A stretch of 64,000 nucleotides of DNA. It comes from Tetrahymena elliotti 4EA. Taxonomy: Eukaryota > Ciliophora > Oligohymenophorea > Hymenostomatida > Tetrahymenidae. Below the pieces are notes generated by a model. It worked only from the letters and a program-made list of their open reading frames with translations, did no database searches and was not told where the DNA came from. Position numbers and translations under genes: made by a program. Location: the NCBI GenBank assembly GCA_000231825.2, contig JH720333.1, forward strand, positions 230,374-294,373, given 5' to 3'. Below are positions 39,280 through 53,510 of the stretch, piece by piece (position 1 is the first letter of the stretch; every line of letters starts with the position of its first letter).

Positions 39280-40315
39280 TATAACTTCTTTCAGCATTTA
39301 AAAATATTCTTATTTTATCTATAAATAATATGTTATAAAATATTTCAAACAATAATTAAAACTATATAAATGTATATGTAAATTATTATAAGATTCTTTA
39401 ATATTGATTTCTTTTAAGTTATCTAATTAATGTGTCATTTTTTCTTATCATAATTCTTTAAAATGTATTCAAATAAATTCTAACATTTTTTGATTTAGTT
39501 TCTAGATTTTTTAAATAAAAATGTAAGCTTCCGAAATTAAGCAATATAAATATTATTTAAAGTTAACTCTAAAAAGCAAAAATGCTTTTATTATCCATGT
39601 TCGCCAAAAAGGTAGATACATTTTCATATCAAAGCCATTTATTTGACCATAAGTGCCTTCCAGTCAAATATCTAACAATGATACAGTTTATTAATTTTCT
39701 CAGTTAGCAAAAAAGTAAATGATTTGTTTATTTTCTCATTTTGAAATTAAAAATTGTAATATTATTTCATTTTAAACTTTTTCTCTCCTTCTTTTATCAC
39801 TTGCACATACATTTCCTTTAATTTTTAAACAAAATTTATTTTAAACTAGTAATTATTTTATTTTGCAGTTTTTATGGTATTTTCTTTGTTGAATAAAAAT
39901 TTACTCCTTGATGAATAAAAGTAATTCATGAATATTCAAAAGCTGGTTTTTTATTCTTGAAATTTAGAAATATTTTTTTTATTTTAATTCAAATTAAAAA
40001 GTAAATAATGAAATAAAAGGAAAATAAATTGATTTTTGCTTTTAGAATAAGTTTTAATACTTTATGATTAGTTTCAGCTTATTCTCAACTCCTTTTGGAT
40101 TAATAAAAAATTGGATGGAGAATAACAATAATTAATTAAATAATAAATTAAAAAGGCAATCATTTAAATTTGAAAATTTAGTGAAAGGACAAAGACTATT
40201 AATTAAAATTTACATAATTATCAGCTATATAAAAAATATCTTTTTATTCAAATTTCACAAATAAACTCTACAAAATTTATATTTAAAGAAATTAATTGTT
40301 TTCAAATCAATTAAT
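39280..40315. other. Intergenic, AT-rich
   Basis: Spacer between two plus-strand genes. No ORF, hairpin or repeat stood out. Confidence 0.5.
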
Positions 40316-43300
40316 ATGGACTAGTTTTAAATATCACCTCATGATGAGGATTCGTATAATGGAACATTCTCTAATAATTCAAAGTCAAACTCTCATTAGC
40401 AAAGAGGAATTATGAGGTCAAACAATCCCTCTGCAAAGAATATAGAAGTTGTAAGCAGTACAAGCAAATTTGATGCTTAAATGCTTTAAAATGAGATATA
40501 AAATATAAGACATAATTAGATAGCTTAGGATAGTGAGAATTTTAATTCTTAGTTTCTAGAAAAATAGGTTGATGAGAATTTAGACTATGAATTAAATGAT
40601 TTTACTGATAAAGATGATGGTTCTCATCCCAATTGCTATGAAGACCTCCTTGGATTTAAAAATAAACATAAAGTTTATGATTTTAATTCCTCAGAAATAA
40701 GCTCTGGCAATTTAAAAAAGTAGGATAAAAAAATGGGAGGTGATAATATTGGCACAACTTCTTTTATGCACTAATCCTTTTCTTCATAAATTAACAACAT
40801 AGTTTTTTAAGGCTCAAATAATAATAATAACAATCAATAATCATAAAATGCTAAGTAGATATAATAATTTTAGTAATAGAGTTTGATTGATGGCAATTTT
40901 TCACTTACTCAAAATAATGATGTAACTTAAGATGAAATGCTATTAGATAATAACGATTACGAAATACAAAACAATTAGGATCATGAAGGTTTAGAAGACT
41001 AAGAAACAAGTGTATAATTTAGAAAATAGTAAAATAAGTTTCATAAGATAAAAACTCAAAGTGAATAGTAGCTCTGCTAATAATAGCAAGGAGTAAATAA
41101 TTATAGGTTAAGCGATTCTAATCCTCTTCTTCCACTTCATGATCACAGCAATACAAAAAATAAATAAGTTAACTCTTCATCTTAGAATTTTAAGTTATTT
41201 AACTAGAACTAAAATGTGAAAAAAAACAATTATCTGACAAGTGATGAGTCTAATACAGGTCTTTTAGGTCATTAAAATCAAAGAGATAACCTTATATAAG
41301 ATATTAAGAATATATGCAATCAAAATAATTTTCAAGATAATCAATTTTATCAATCAAGTTCTGAGTAAAACAAAGCTTTTATGAATAACTAGAGAAAGGG
41401 TGAAATAGAAGGTGATGATGAAGAGGAAGAAGAAGATGGAGTTGGTAGCTGCTCAATAAGTGCAGTAAATGTTTAATTCGTTACTTTGCAAAATGATCTT
41501 GGTGATTCTACTCAGAAGAAGACTGATTTAAAATAATACTTCCATATGAATAGCTCAATTCAAAATAGCCTTGGGTCTAGGGAGGATTTCTTATTTAACA
41601 ACTAATCAGCACATTTCAGTACAATGAATCCTTAATACTTAGAAAGTTGCTAAAATCAATATAATATTTAGATGAATTAAAAAAATAATAATCATTTTAT
41701 CAACACTCTTTAGTAAGTTTAAATACAAAAATTGTAATCAGAAGGAGACAGAGAATAAAAATATGAATAGAATTTAGATAGTGACTCTGCTCCTTATACT
41801 CCTTATCGTTTGTATAATATTTAACAAACAACTGAATAGACAAATAGAAGTTCTGCTAGAGTCATTGAATAAACAATAGACTCAAGCTAAAAAAATATTT
41901 AAGAGAAATTTAGATCAAATTAGTAAGTTTAAAATTAGTAAAATTTTGCAAGAGAGACTGCTGGAAAAAATTAACAAGCTAAAAGCAGCAATATAAAAGA
42001 TGAAATGTGCTTCATTGAAAATAATGAATTGAACTACAAAACGATTGATGTAAATGAGTAAAAAAAAAATAATACTTCTGAAAAAGCCAACCAAGAAATT
42101 ATGTAAAAATTGTACAAGAAGAATTAAGAACTTAGCCAAAACAATAAAAAACTTGTTCAAGAGAATCAAATGTTGAAGCAAGAGTTAGAAAATATGAAAA
42201 CAGATCTTCTAAAGAAATATGAGGAAATAAGAAAAAATAATGAAAGCCTATTCAAAAATTTTGAAGATCAATCAAACCTAATGCTCAAAAAGCAAAAAGA
42301 AAAATATGAAGAAAAAATCTAAAAATTATAGCTTTCTTTAAGAGAGTAAGAAACTTAGAGTCTCTATAAAAAAGATAATTTTAGGGACAGAAATAGTTAG
42401 TAAATTTATAATTTTTTTTAAATATCAAATTAAATTTTAAATATAATTTTTTTTAAATATCAAATTAAATTTTTTTTATTTAGGCTATATGCAATGGTAT
42501 TGAAATTAGAAAGGGAGAAGCAGGAGTTACATGATAAAAATCTCTAATTAATTAAGAAATAAATTAATGCAAAAAGCGAAAGTCACAAAAATACCTTAAA
42601 CACTATAACTAATGCACATAATTAAGATGCAAGTGAATTAGATATCATTAACAAGTCTAATTTATCTTAGTTGTCAGTGCCTTACAGAAAATTAAAAATG
42701 GGAAATGACGATTCAACTTTAAATTTTGAAAATTAGTAAGCGATTAATAATTAAAATTCATTTTGTTAAGGAATAATAAGTCCAAGCTCATTTTCTTCAA
42801 GATAAAATTAGAAATCGAAATCAATTGATATTGTTAGAAAAAACATTTAATTTAACTCAGTTGTAAACATAAATGAGAAAGCAAATTAAAATCAATTAAA
42901 TAATGAGAAGGAAAATCAGTTTTAAGATTTCAAAACACAAGCAGAAAAACACATTTTGGAGAAAAAATATGATGATTTGTTTTCTAAATACAAAAAGCTA
43001 TTAGACGAAAATCATGATTTAAGAAAAAATTCATTATTTAACTAAAACGAAAAAGAAACGGATAAAAGTATTGACTAGTTAACATCTATTGTTTCTCCTA
43101 CGATAACTACAGCTGAAGCAAGGTTAAATAATTATTTGAATTAGCAATAAATAAATAGCCACTTTTAAAGCAATCAATCTTGCAATCAAAATAGTTAACA
43201 AACAAATAATGTTAGTACTCAATGCACAAGTAACTATTATTAGCTTCCTCCTTCAAGAGATCAAATATTACCCAAGCAATTCAGTAAAATTATAAATGAA

Positions 43301-44168
43301 AATAGTAATAACAACAGCATATTGAACAAAGAAAGAAGTAATAGCTACTATTTAAATAAAAGAACTATTAACTTTAAGCCTGGATAAAATTCCCTTCAAA
43401 TGTATGATCCCTTGAATTTTAGTACATAAGATGAGTACGAAACAGTTAATTAGTCAAAGGCAGACTCGTCAACAGCAAACATTCTTTTATATCACAATTA
43501 TAAAACTTAAGATTCTAATGATTCTCCTTAAAGAGCAAATTAGAAGAAATCAATACATGTGAGTTACTACAATCCAAGTAATATTATTTTTCATTCAAAA
43601 AACAATATTTAATTTAAATAATTATTCAATAGAATATTTTAACAATGACTAAGGAAAATAAAATAATTTTAATTATAACTCTAATGACAACAATAACGAA
43701 TAGCTAAGTGATTAAAACCCTTGTTCCCTAGTTAGGATGAATAATTATGTTCTAAGTAGAAAATATGCTGAAGAGACAAAGTAAAAGAAGAAATCTGTTT
43801 CAAAGAATAAGGAATTAAAGAAAAAGAAACAAAGTTTAGATAAAAGTAATTTAGATATAAGTGGAATTAGAGAGAAGAATAATAAAAATGCTAATAATCA
43901 TGATGACAAAGAAAACAATTCTAACAATGTAAATAAGATTTCTATAAATTAAGATAAAGTTAAAAAGATTCGTTCAAATTCATTGGTAAAAACTCCTATT
44001 GCCTCAACAAAAACAACAATTAATCATGATAAAGATACTTCTTTAGTGGAGGGAAATAAATAATCTAAAAAGAATTAAGCTAACAAAAAAGAAATTAAAA
44101 GATCCAATTCAAACAATAACAACAAAGGTTGTAGTAAGACACCTATTTTTTCTAAAATTAGAGTTTGA
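40316..44168 (+). CDS. Large Asn/Gln-rich protein with central coiled coil
   Basis: Three exons, 40316-42399, 42484-43577 and 43633-44168, in phase, 1237 residues. Gln is encoded mostly by TAA/TAG, so no long standard-code ORF exists. The first ~580 residues are low complexity (Asn, Gln, Ser, Asp) with an acidic run (GDDEEEEEDG). A coiled coil spans roughly residues 585-735 across the first junction, with heptad-like text such as NKKLVQENQMLKQELENMK and LYAMVLKLEREKQELHDKN. A second short coil (EKKYDDLFSKYKKLLDENHD) follows at about 885. The C terminus is basic and Ser-rich (KKKKQSLDKSN; TPIFSKIRV at the end). No enzyme domain or membrane segment. Probably a cytoskeletal or granule scaffold, but this is inference only. 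Confidence 0.75.
42407..42476. repeat. 35-bp direct duplication inside an intron
   Basis: Within the first intron of the coiled-coil gene, the block TATAATTTTTTTTAAATATC plus the following CAAATTAAATTTT occurs at 42407 and again at 42442, nearly perfect, period 35. It makes up most of the 84-nt intron. Confidence 0.7.
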
Positions 44169-44889
44169 AAAAATATTGATTCATTTATTCAATCAATTAA
44201 TTAATAAATTCAAAATCATTATAAAATAATATATATAATTGTAAATTTATTTTTCATGTTTTGACAAAAATTCTTTAAAACTTTTTAAATTAAATTCTAA
44301 ATAAATTTTTTATTTCAACACCTCGCTTGTGCTTGTGGCTGTGTTTTTTTATTTAATATCGAATTTGCAAAAAAATAAATGAAATTTTAATTTAATTCAA
44401 AAATGAGGTTAAAAAAAAGTAAAATTTAATAAAAATGAAGTAAAATTGAAAATCAAAAAGAAATAATCAATATAAATGAATTTAGAAAGTAGAAATAAGA
44501 AAGTAGCACATTTGAAAAGATACGTATGAATGTGAATTTAAAATATCTTGTGCAAAAAGAGATTTGTAAAATAAATTAAATATGCTTCAAATGAATTAAA
44601 TAGGATTAATAATTAAGTAAGTAAGTCTAAGAGAAAGCAATGAATAACAAGCAATAAAGAAAGGTTAGTAATATTTTTTATTAATTTAGAATGAAAAGGT
44701 AAAGATAAAAAAGCTTAATTTATTCTATGAAATAAATTTACCTTTATTGCTATATCAAAGTAATAGAACTTTGAGCTATTAAAAATAATAAGAATAATTA
44801 AAACAACAAGTAATATTAAAGGATCTAATACATTGATATAATTTATAATAGAACAAACATACAAATATAATAGAATAAGCTAATCAAAC
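44169..44889. other. Intergenic, AT-rich
   Basis: Spacer between two plus-strand genes. A less AT-rich patch (CACCTCGCTTGTGCTTGTGG) lies near 44320, just past the end of the upstream gene. No gene seen. Confidence 0.5.
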
Positions 44890-47357
44890 ATGAACACTAA
44901 GAAACAAAAAGGCAACTTATTAGGAAAAAGAAAGAATACCAAATAAGGCATATAAAAAAATATTGAAAAATAACCAGTAACATATTGTTAATAACTACAT
45001 TTTACAATTAGCTACTTTCATCTATGGTTGATGAATAATGGCTACTATTGATAATCTAAAATATTTTTTAATCAAATTAACTCTAAATTGCTGAATTATT
45101 CAAAATTAAAAAATATTTCTTTTACAAATAGAATAAGAAGAAACCAGTAGTATAAAATAAAGATCTTGATGAAGAAATTCTTTCAGATGAAATTGATTCC
45201 GTTTCAGCTATGAGCAATGAAGGTGGAATTGAAGATCGTTTAATTGAAATTGATGATGGTAAATTAACTATTTTATATTGCAATTTCTATATAATTAAGA
45301 ATAAAACTAGTAAGAAAAAGCAATTAATTTCAAGATAAAGTTTTATTCAAGCAGAGAGTTATTTTAAGGAGTTAAAAGCTTGTAAATAACTGCTTTTTTT
45401 GAAGCAATAATTAAACCATAAAATGCTAAAATATGATTGATTTAAAATAAACTTTTATAAAAGAAATCGCTTTGTTTTACTGAATTAGATAGAAAGATGA
45501 ATGCTATTAATAGGGTTTATATTAAATATTTATTTTTATTCAATTAGAAACTGAAGATAAAAAGAGAATCAGATTGGCATAATAAATTTTATAGAAAGCA
45601 AAATTAGATACATAGAAAGGAAAGAGCTAAAAGTTTATTGATAAAATATAAAATGCAGGAAATAATGATGAAGATGATGATTCCTTTGATGATGGTGAAG
45701 ATCATCATAGAAGCGAAGGTGATTCATTTTAAGGTGTTATTCATGCTGAATAAACCCATACTGATGCAATCACTAAAGCCCTTTAAAATGACATTTTGAA
45801 AAAAAGACAACTCTATTATACTTTATATGCTGATAAAGTAATACTTTTTGTTTAAAACTAATTTTTTAGCTAGCAAGTAGAATTAAACTAAATTAATTAT
45901 TCACATTTCTATTAATAGGTGCAAAAATATTGGAATAAAATTGGATAAAAATTTGAATAAATTACATTAAAAGGTCATACAAGATGTATTACTTCTCTTG
46001 AATTCTGCCCTAATGGCTAATACCTCTATTCTGCATCTAAGGACACCTCCATCATTAGATGGGATTTAACATAAACTGATAAAACTAAATAAAAAGTATT
46101 CTTAGCAAGAGAAAAAACTCCTGAAGCCCACACTGATGAGGTATGCAAATAATATTTAATCAGATTAAATTAGCATTTATTCATGAAGCTATCTATAAAC
46201 AACAATTAAAATGATATATTAAAATTTTACATATAAAAAGCTAAGCTTTATGAATACGTTTAAAAATGCTAGACAAGTTTAATTTTTATTAACAAAATAT
46301 TATAAAAAAAGATACTATCAATGAGTATAAATCATCTTGGAAGATATTTGGTTACAGCTAGTAAGGATAAAACAATCAAATTATGGGATTTAAAGAAAAT
46401 GGGTATTATTTAATCATTTAATGGACATAGATAACCTATAAATGCTATTAAATTTGGTATAAACTCAAACTAATTTTGCACTGCTTCAACTGATAGATAA
46501 TTTAAGATGTGGGATGCTTCCGATAAAATATTTATAGATACATTGTAAATATCATTTGGCATTTATTACTTTTATTAACTATTTTTTATTAACAGCTTCG
46601 GACATAAAGCTGATCCTACATACATTGATGCCATGAGTGGAAGTAATTTCATAAGTTGTGGTTTTGACAGATAAGTTATCATTTGGAAAGTAAAATCATT
46701 TTTTAATAAAAAAAAGCTTTTATTAAAAATAAATAAATTAGACTGAACATTAATCTTAATTGATATATGGAGGCCATGATTATTCAATAGATGTTGTTAA
46801 AGCAGTTGATGCAGAACATTTCATTACTGGCTCTTAAGATGGATCTATTGCTCTTTGGTCTATTAAAAAGAAAAAACCTATATATACCATGCAAAAAGCT
46901 CATGGAGGAAGCTGGATTACTGCTTTGGTAAATAATTAACTCTAATAAAATGAAATAGTTTAATAATATCTTTTGAATTAAATAAATAGGGACATCTTTA
47001 TAACACTGATTTATTTTTTTCTGGCTCTTATGACAAGCAAATAAATGCATATAAAATTGATTTACAATAAAAGAACTTTTAAAAAATATTCTCTATTCCT
47101 TGTGTAAATAAATATTTAAAATCTTTTGATAAAATACTGAGTAATTATTTATAAAAAAACAGAATGGAGTTATAAATGACATCTAAATATCAATAGACTG
47201 CACTTACTTAGCTTGTAAAATTATTTAATATATATATATATTTGATTTTAATTAAAATATACAATATAAAGTTAGTGAATGTGATGAACATAGACTTGGT
47301 AGATGGATTACTGATAAGAAAGCAAAAAATTGTATTAAGTATTTCAAAATAATGTGA
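44890..47357 (+). CDS. RRP9: U3 snoRNP WD40 protein RRP9 (U3-55K)
   Basis: Ten exons, all in phase: 44890-44976, 45132-45258, 45548-45837, 45919-46140, 46312-46544, 46596-46689, 46742-46927, 46990-47103, 47163-47214, 47272-47357; 496 residues. The N terminus is basic then acidic and carries the conserved ETEDKKRIRLAQQIL helix and the LQNDILKKRQLYY segment that precede the propeller in RRP9. WD40 blades follow: GHTRCITSLEFCPNG, SASKDTSIIRWDL, SKDKTIKLWDLKKMG, TDRQFKMWDAS, FDRQVIIWK, GSQDGSIALWS, GSYDKQINAYK. The end carries the RRP9 signature EHRLGRW. RRP9 binds the box B/C motif of U3 snoRNA and acts in 18S rRNA processing in the nucleolus. Length is close to yeast Rrp9 (573) and human (475). 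Confidence 0.93.
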
Positions 47358-48332
47358 AAAATGTAATTGTTTAAAATCAATCAAAAACTAAATTAATAAT
47401 CATATTAAATATAAATTAAAAAAAAGTAATGTATATTTTACACTTTGTATTAACTTATTCTCAAACCTAACATTTCTCATTCATTTCTCAAATTGATCAA
47501 AGTTTTATTTTCGTTCAAATAATTAAAATTTAAGATAAAATTGATATCCCAATTACACACATGATGGTATATTTTTAACTTATTATTAAAAAATACAATC
47601 ATTCACTCCTTTTATGTTAAGCAAAAAATAATATTTATTCAATTAGATTAAATAAGATGAATCTAATATTTTTTGTGTAAAACAAAAATAAATTTTAAAT
47701 GCTTTTAAGTAAGAATTTTAAATTATGATATAATTTATATTTTTTAATTTTCAAGAAGGTTTTATAAATATTAAAATAAATATTCTTTTCATTTATTTAT
47801 TTCTATTTACAAGTCTAAAAAATTATTTTTTTTTACTCTGAGAAATAATGAATTTAGAATTAAATTATATTGATTCTTTTCAAAGAAAACTATGCTCATA
47901 CATAATAAATTAGTGAAAAAAGAAGATTAGAATAGCAAATTTACAAATTATGATGAATAGTTAATTAAGAAATTAAATTTATAATTTTTATTTTAATTAG
48001 TTTTTTGGTTAAAATTAGAGTTTTAGATTTTATGAGACAAATGTATGAAGAATACCAATCAATTTTTTATTTATTAAAATAATTATATTTGTATCTTGTT
48101 TACATATATCCGTTAATAACTGATAACATATATTTGTAAGTACACTTACCTAACCTTATGTTTCTTATTAGCTTATTTGGCTGAATATGTTGATTTTTCT
48201 TCAGAAAAACACTAACTTTAATAAAAAAAAGTAATTAAATAAATAAATAAAGAGAAATCTAACAAATATTTTAGTTATAAATAATAGGAAATAAATAGCC
48301 ATCCATTTTTTAATTTATAAGATTTATACAAA
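47358..48332. other. Intergenic, AT-rich
   Basis: Spacer between two plus-strand genes. Nothing distinctive seen. Confidence 0.5.
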
Positions 48333-51300
48333 ATGTAACAAATTAGTTTGACTAATTAAGATATGTAAAAGGCTCTAGATCATCTTAGCAAGTTGATATA
48401 ATTAGAGGAAATTGAATCTTAATAGTAGTATACAAGTGGATAAGCTAACTATGATTCAGCCAATTATAGCTAATTTAATTAAAATATTACAGAATAAAAA
48501 TATGACACCTAAGTTTCAATCCCACATGATAGCTATTTATAAAGTTATTTGCACTCTAATTAAAATGATTCAGTTCAAACTGTTAATAAATATCCTCAAT
48601 AATTCAGCAGCATTGATGAAGCTTCATATTATGATTAATAGAGTTTCAGGAATTAAGATTTTTAATATGATTTAACAGAATTTAAAAACAGAGAAAAGTT
48701 TTTATAAAATGAAAATAAACAAGAAAAGCAATAATTCATTGAACAGAGCTAAACAGATGTAAATTACAATTCTATTCTATTTTATTTTTTAAATTAGTTT
48801 TTAATGGTAAATAGACAGAATATTTAGAAGAAATTAAGAAAATTGTTAGATAGAGTTTAGTTTTTAACAATAAAGATACCGAAAATAGGGAAAACTAAGA
48901 AAGAATTTCAAATATTAGTAGACATTAACAATAGAAAGATAAAAATAATCGTTAAAATTCAAGTAGCAGTAGAAGTCATAGTTCTGATGAAGAGTCTAAT
49001 TATTAAAGAGAAAATGAAAGTAAAGATACTGTCGGACTAGACTTAAATTATTTCAGCTCTGCTCAAAAGAATTACACTAACAAAGAAATTAATGAAATTT
49101 CAGAAAGGTTATTTTAAGATGGTAGACTTAGAGAATAAAAAAATAGTATTAAAAAAATGGAAAAACTTTTCAGCGAATCCTATTTAAAAAAGGCTTAAAG
49201 AGGACAAGGTATTATGAGTTAATAGACAAAGAAAATTATGGAAAAAAAAATATAGAATGGATAGTATGAGCCTATTTATAAAAGATGGGATACTTTACTT
49301 TAAGAAAAGGCAAATAAAATGTTGGAAGCTAACTATAAAAAGGAAATATAGTAAAGATAATAAGAAGAATAGTAGCTAACTTTTAAGCCAGAAGTTAATT
49401 TAACAAGTTCCCAAATGGTATCTAAACGTACACCAGATCAAGTTGTTAATGGTTTGCTTGCTTGGAATAAAAAAAAGCAAGACAAGCTCTTTCATCAACA
49501 AATTAGATAAAGTGAAAAAGGGTCTGAAGAGTTAACATTTCATCCTAAAATTAATCATTCATCTGCTCAAATGGTAGGAAAAAATGTAAATTAAAATATT
49601 ATTATTTACTTCTTCAAGAGAATCTTAAAATAAACTTGTACTTTTTTTACTAAATTCACATTTTAATATTATTTTCAGTGAGATAAATTTAGAAATGATT
49701 TTTTAATATTATTTACTTCAAATAATCAAATATTTAGCTCTTTTTACAAATTTCAAAGACCATATTTAGAAGAAAATAGAATGTTTATAAAAAATTAAAC
49801 GTGTAATTAATATGAAAAAGAGTTAATGAGAAACTAGATTAGTTTGTATTTAAAAATTACACAATAAATTAAACATGAAATAAGAATTAATAAGAAAAAA
49901 AATGAAAAAATTTAAATTTGTTTTAGAAGTTAAGCATTGGATTAACTTTTATTTAAAGAGCTGACTTGATGAGAAACATTTAGCATCAAAAAAAATTAGA
50001 ATTTTAAACATTACATTAAAGAAATTTATATTGACTGACTTAGTTTTTTGATAATTTTTTCTTATCACTTGAATTTCTGTAATGTTAGTGTAACAATTAT
50101 TTTTTTAAAATAGGAAACAGAAGATGTTGTTTAGAGACTTTATAAAAAAATGTAAGAGGCATAAAATAAAAAAGAGAATATGAAAAAGGAAGAGTTTGAA
50201 TAAAAATACACTTTCAAACCAAAACTTAATGAAAAATCTGCTTAGATAGTGCAGGAGGTAAAAAAAATATTATTCATTTATGAAATTGACCAAGAAAATA
50301 AATATCTTTATCAAAGCAAAAGCAATCAAATTAATCTTTACACATAATTTTGGTATTTTGATATAGTTTTACTTATTAATTTTTTCACATTTCGCGAAAA
50401 ATCTTAGTTTTTTAATTATCAAAATGAGAGTTTGTAAATAAAGAGATGTAAATCAAAGCAGAATAGAAAAATAATATTTTGAAATTCCCTAAAATAAATA
50501 GCATTTAAACGGTGGTGTTCATTAAGCTAAATTTGATTATTCTCACTAATAAAAATTAAAAAGATCTCAAAAAAGACATTTTTTTTAGAGAGAGAGAAGA
50601 ACTGTTACTAAAAAAGGGGTTTATATAGTTTATATATTTTAATAAACAAAAATATCTTATTTATTTATAGTTTTACTCTCTTTACTTGCTGAAATTAATT
50701 TTACCTATCTATTTGATAGACTTTGATATGTAACTAAATAGAAGAAATAACTAAATATTTTTCAATCGTCACTTTAATTTGATCCCTAGTAGAAATAATT
50801 TGCTCATTTAATTAGGCAAAAACATAGCTATATGGAAAAATTTATTATAATTCCTAAGTCTACTCCCTAAATTAATTGACAATTTTAATACTTTTATAAA
50901 ATGATTCAACTTTATATTCATTTCTCATATAATAAAGCAAAATTTTAGAAGTAACATGCATCTTCATTATCATAATGAGAGAAGTCACACACCTGCGCAC
51001 AGAGCCTAATCAAAAAAAATAGACAATCATGAATTGACAAATAGACCTAAAACACCTTAGTAATATCATAGCTACAACAAAAGTATAACACCAATACTAA
51101 AAAGAAATAAGACGAAATAATCTTAAGGGTAAATCTATTAGAATGATTCATACTCTAAAGAAAATCGCTTTACCCCAGTCTGCGATAACTCAAACGGAAG
51201 AATTTCTTAATTATATGAAAGTAGCTATTTAAGCTAAAAAAGTTCAGCAAATATTAAAAGGGCTTAACCTATGCTTGAGTAAAGCTTGAATTAAACCTAA

Positions 51301-51879
51301 AACGAATTTGATAAGAGATATCATTCCAAGGATGAGAATATTCTGTAATAAACAACTAAACATCAAAATAATGTAAGATATTCTCCTTAGAAGACTCTCT
51401 AGAATCATTCAGCATTAAAAAACTAGTCTATTTCTATTGATTCTTCTTTTGATTTTGTTCATTCACCAGACAGAATTTATTAAAACAACAGTTAGAATCT
51501 AAAAAAGAGCAAATATAATAATTAAAGAATATCTTCTAATTAAAATACTTCCTAAAATTTCTATGAAAACAATGACAGTTTAGAATTACAAAATAATATA
51601 AGAGGACATGACAGCAAAAGCCCAAATACCAGAGCTCAAATGAATATAAATAATACAACAAGAGATAATAAGCTGAATTCCTCATCCATAAAAAATAGAA
51701 ATGAGGATATCTCTTCTAAACAGCCAAATTAAAAATGGGAAAGTACTAACCTAGATAGCTACTAGACAAATCCTAATGTGAATGTTTAAGAAATAGAATT
51801 TAACAAAAAGCTTTAGTTTTTAATAGATTTACTTTCAGCTGAAGAGAAAAAGAAATACTAAAGCAATATTTAAAACTGA
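48333..51879 (+). CDS. Cytoskeletal-type protein with repeated F-x-P-x-[IVL]-N motifs
   Basis: Exons 48333-48758, 48815-49585 and 50114-50257 join cleanly in phase 0 (447 residues). A long open exon ends in TGA at 51877-51879 and starts near 50949. An intermediate exon around 50440-50630 is likely, but its frame and joints are unresolved. The front is Gln-rich. Three copies of a motif follow: TFKPEVNLTSSQMV (about 331), TFHPKINHSSAQMV (about 383) and TFKPKLNEKSAQIV (about 432). They alternate with charged helices such as VVQRLYKKMQEAQNKKENM. This arrangement recurs in many ciliate cytoskeletal and ciliary proteins, though no function is established here. The last exon is Ser/Asn/Gln-rich. It contains an early in-frame ATG at 50957, so it could instead be a separate gene. 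Confidence 0.65.
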
Positions 51880-53510
51880 CACAGAAACAACCAACAATTA
51901 AACAAATGAAAGTAAAAACGAATTTAAATAATTTACTTTAAAGTTAATAAATAAATCCAAAAAAATGTATAAAAGATTTATTTTTATTTATATTTCATTG
52001 CTTTCTTAATTCCTAATTAGTGTCTAATTTTAAATAATGACTTAATTTTTAAATTATTTGTTTTTTGCTTGTTTAGTTGATTCGTATTTTATTGCTTTGA
52101 TTTATTTTTGTAACCATATTACTAGGTAATATAAAATTTTAATGGATTTTATTCAAGAATAATCCACATTGCATTGAAATTTTATGAAATTGCAAAATTG
52201 CCAAAACTATGTTTACTAAAATAATTCTTAGATAAATATTTTGTCATTTTAACATTGAAGTGTTTGATGGGTTGATTTATGATCGATCCCCCTTTTAAAA
52301 AAGAATTAATTTGTAAATAGCGTAACTAAGTAAAAACAAAAGCTCTTAACTATCTAATAATATAAATTAAGTTCATTCAGATTTCTTACTAAGGATTTAT
52401 TAACTTTTTTAAAAATTAATGAAACAAATAAATAAATCGCACTTTGCATGTTTTAATTACTTATTAATTCAGTATTATATAAAACTTAACTTGCTGCTTG
52501 TTAACCCCACTAATAATAATAAAAAGTAAGTAAATACAGCAGGCTTCGTTCTCATTTAGAAGAAGCAGAAGTAATCAGAAATCTAAATTAAATTTATCTT
52601 TATTTTTATATTTTTTTAAAACTATATCATTCATATTTGTTATTTTTTTGGATTCATGATGAAAATGGGTCAAATACTCTTTTATTTATTTGTGCTTGAA
52701 AAAGCATGAAGCAATTAGATATCATCGTATCATTTAAAAGCTAATTACTTTGTATTTCTTAATTAATACTGCATATGTAATGTCAGTCTATTTCAAAATT
52801 TGAAAAAAATAATTAAATAAATACTAATTAATAGGTGTTGAATTACATGCTATTTCATTAAAAGCAGCTTATATATTTAATATGTTGCGAAATATTAAAT
52901 TAATTAGTAAATTTTAGATTATGTATGTGTGTGAGCAAGTCAGTTTTAATGAATCTCAAATCTGATTCAGATGCGGGGAATGAATGAAATTCCTTTAAAA
53001 ATTAATTAATGAACTAACAAAAGTAAATTTATTTAGTACAAATTATTATTTGCATTCAAAAAATAAAGAAATGTGTACGCAGATGTTACCTACATATATT
53101 CATTAAAAAAGCAAGCAAACAAAAAAATAAATAATAGATAGAACCTTCGTTTTTTACTTGAAAATATTATTGAATCTGAGCCTTTTTCAAATTCTTTTTT
53201 TTAATTTTTCTAAAATTAATAAATTAAAAAAAAATTAACAAATAACAAACAATCCACAGAAAAACTAAATTCTTAAAATAATTATTTGACTAATCAACCA
53301 AGCATATTAATTCATTCATAGATTATTAATTAAATAATTGATTCATTCATTAAGAATATTCATCTCAAATTATTAAATCTGAATAAACTAAGCAAAATCA
53401 TCATCCTTAACACTTTAATCTTACAAAAGTCAAAAGTTAACTAAATACGAAACAAGCAAAAAAAATTATTTTAGCTAAAGCTTTCATTGAAATATTACCT
53501 TATAAAAGAA
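51880..53510. other. Intergenic, AT-rich
   Basis: About 1.6 kb. CAATCAACC and CATTCATTC runs near 53290-53350 resemble the leaders of other genes here and probably belong to the DeSI-like gene. No gene seen. Confidence 0.5.

Noticed and set aside
41915..42181. Minus-strand hydrophobic ORF
   Set aside because: Antisense of the coiled-coil region; hydrophobicity arises from reversed Lys/Asn/Gln codons.
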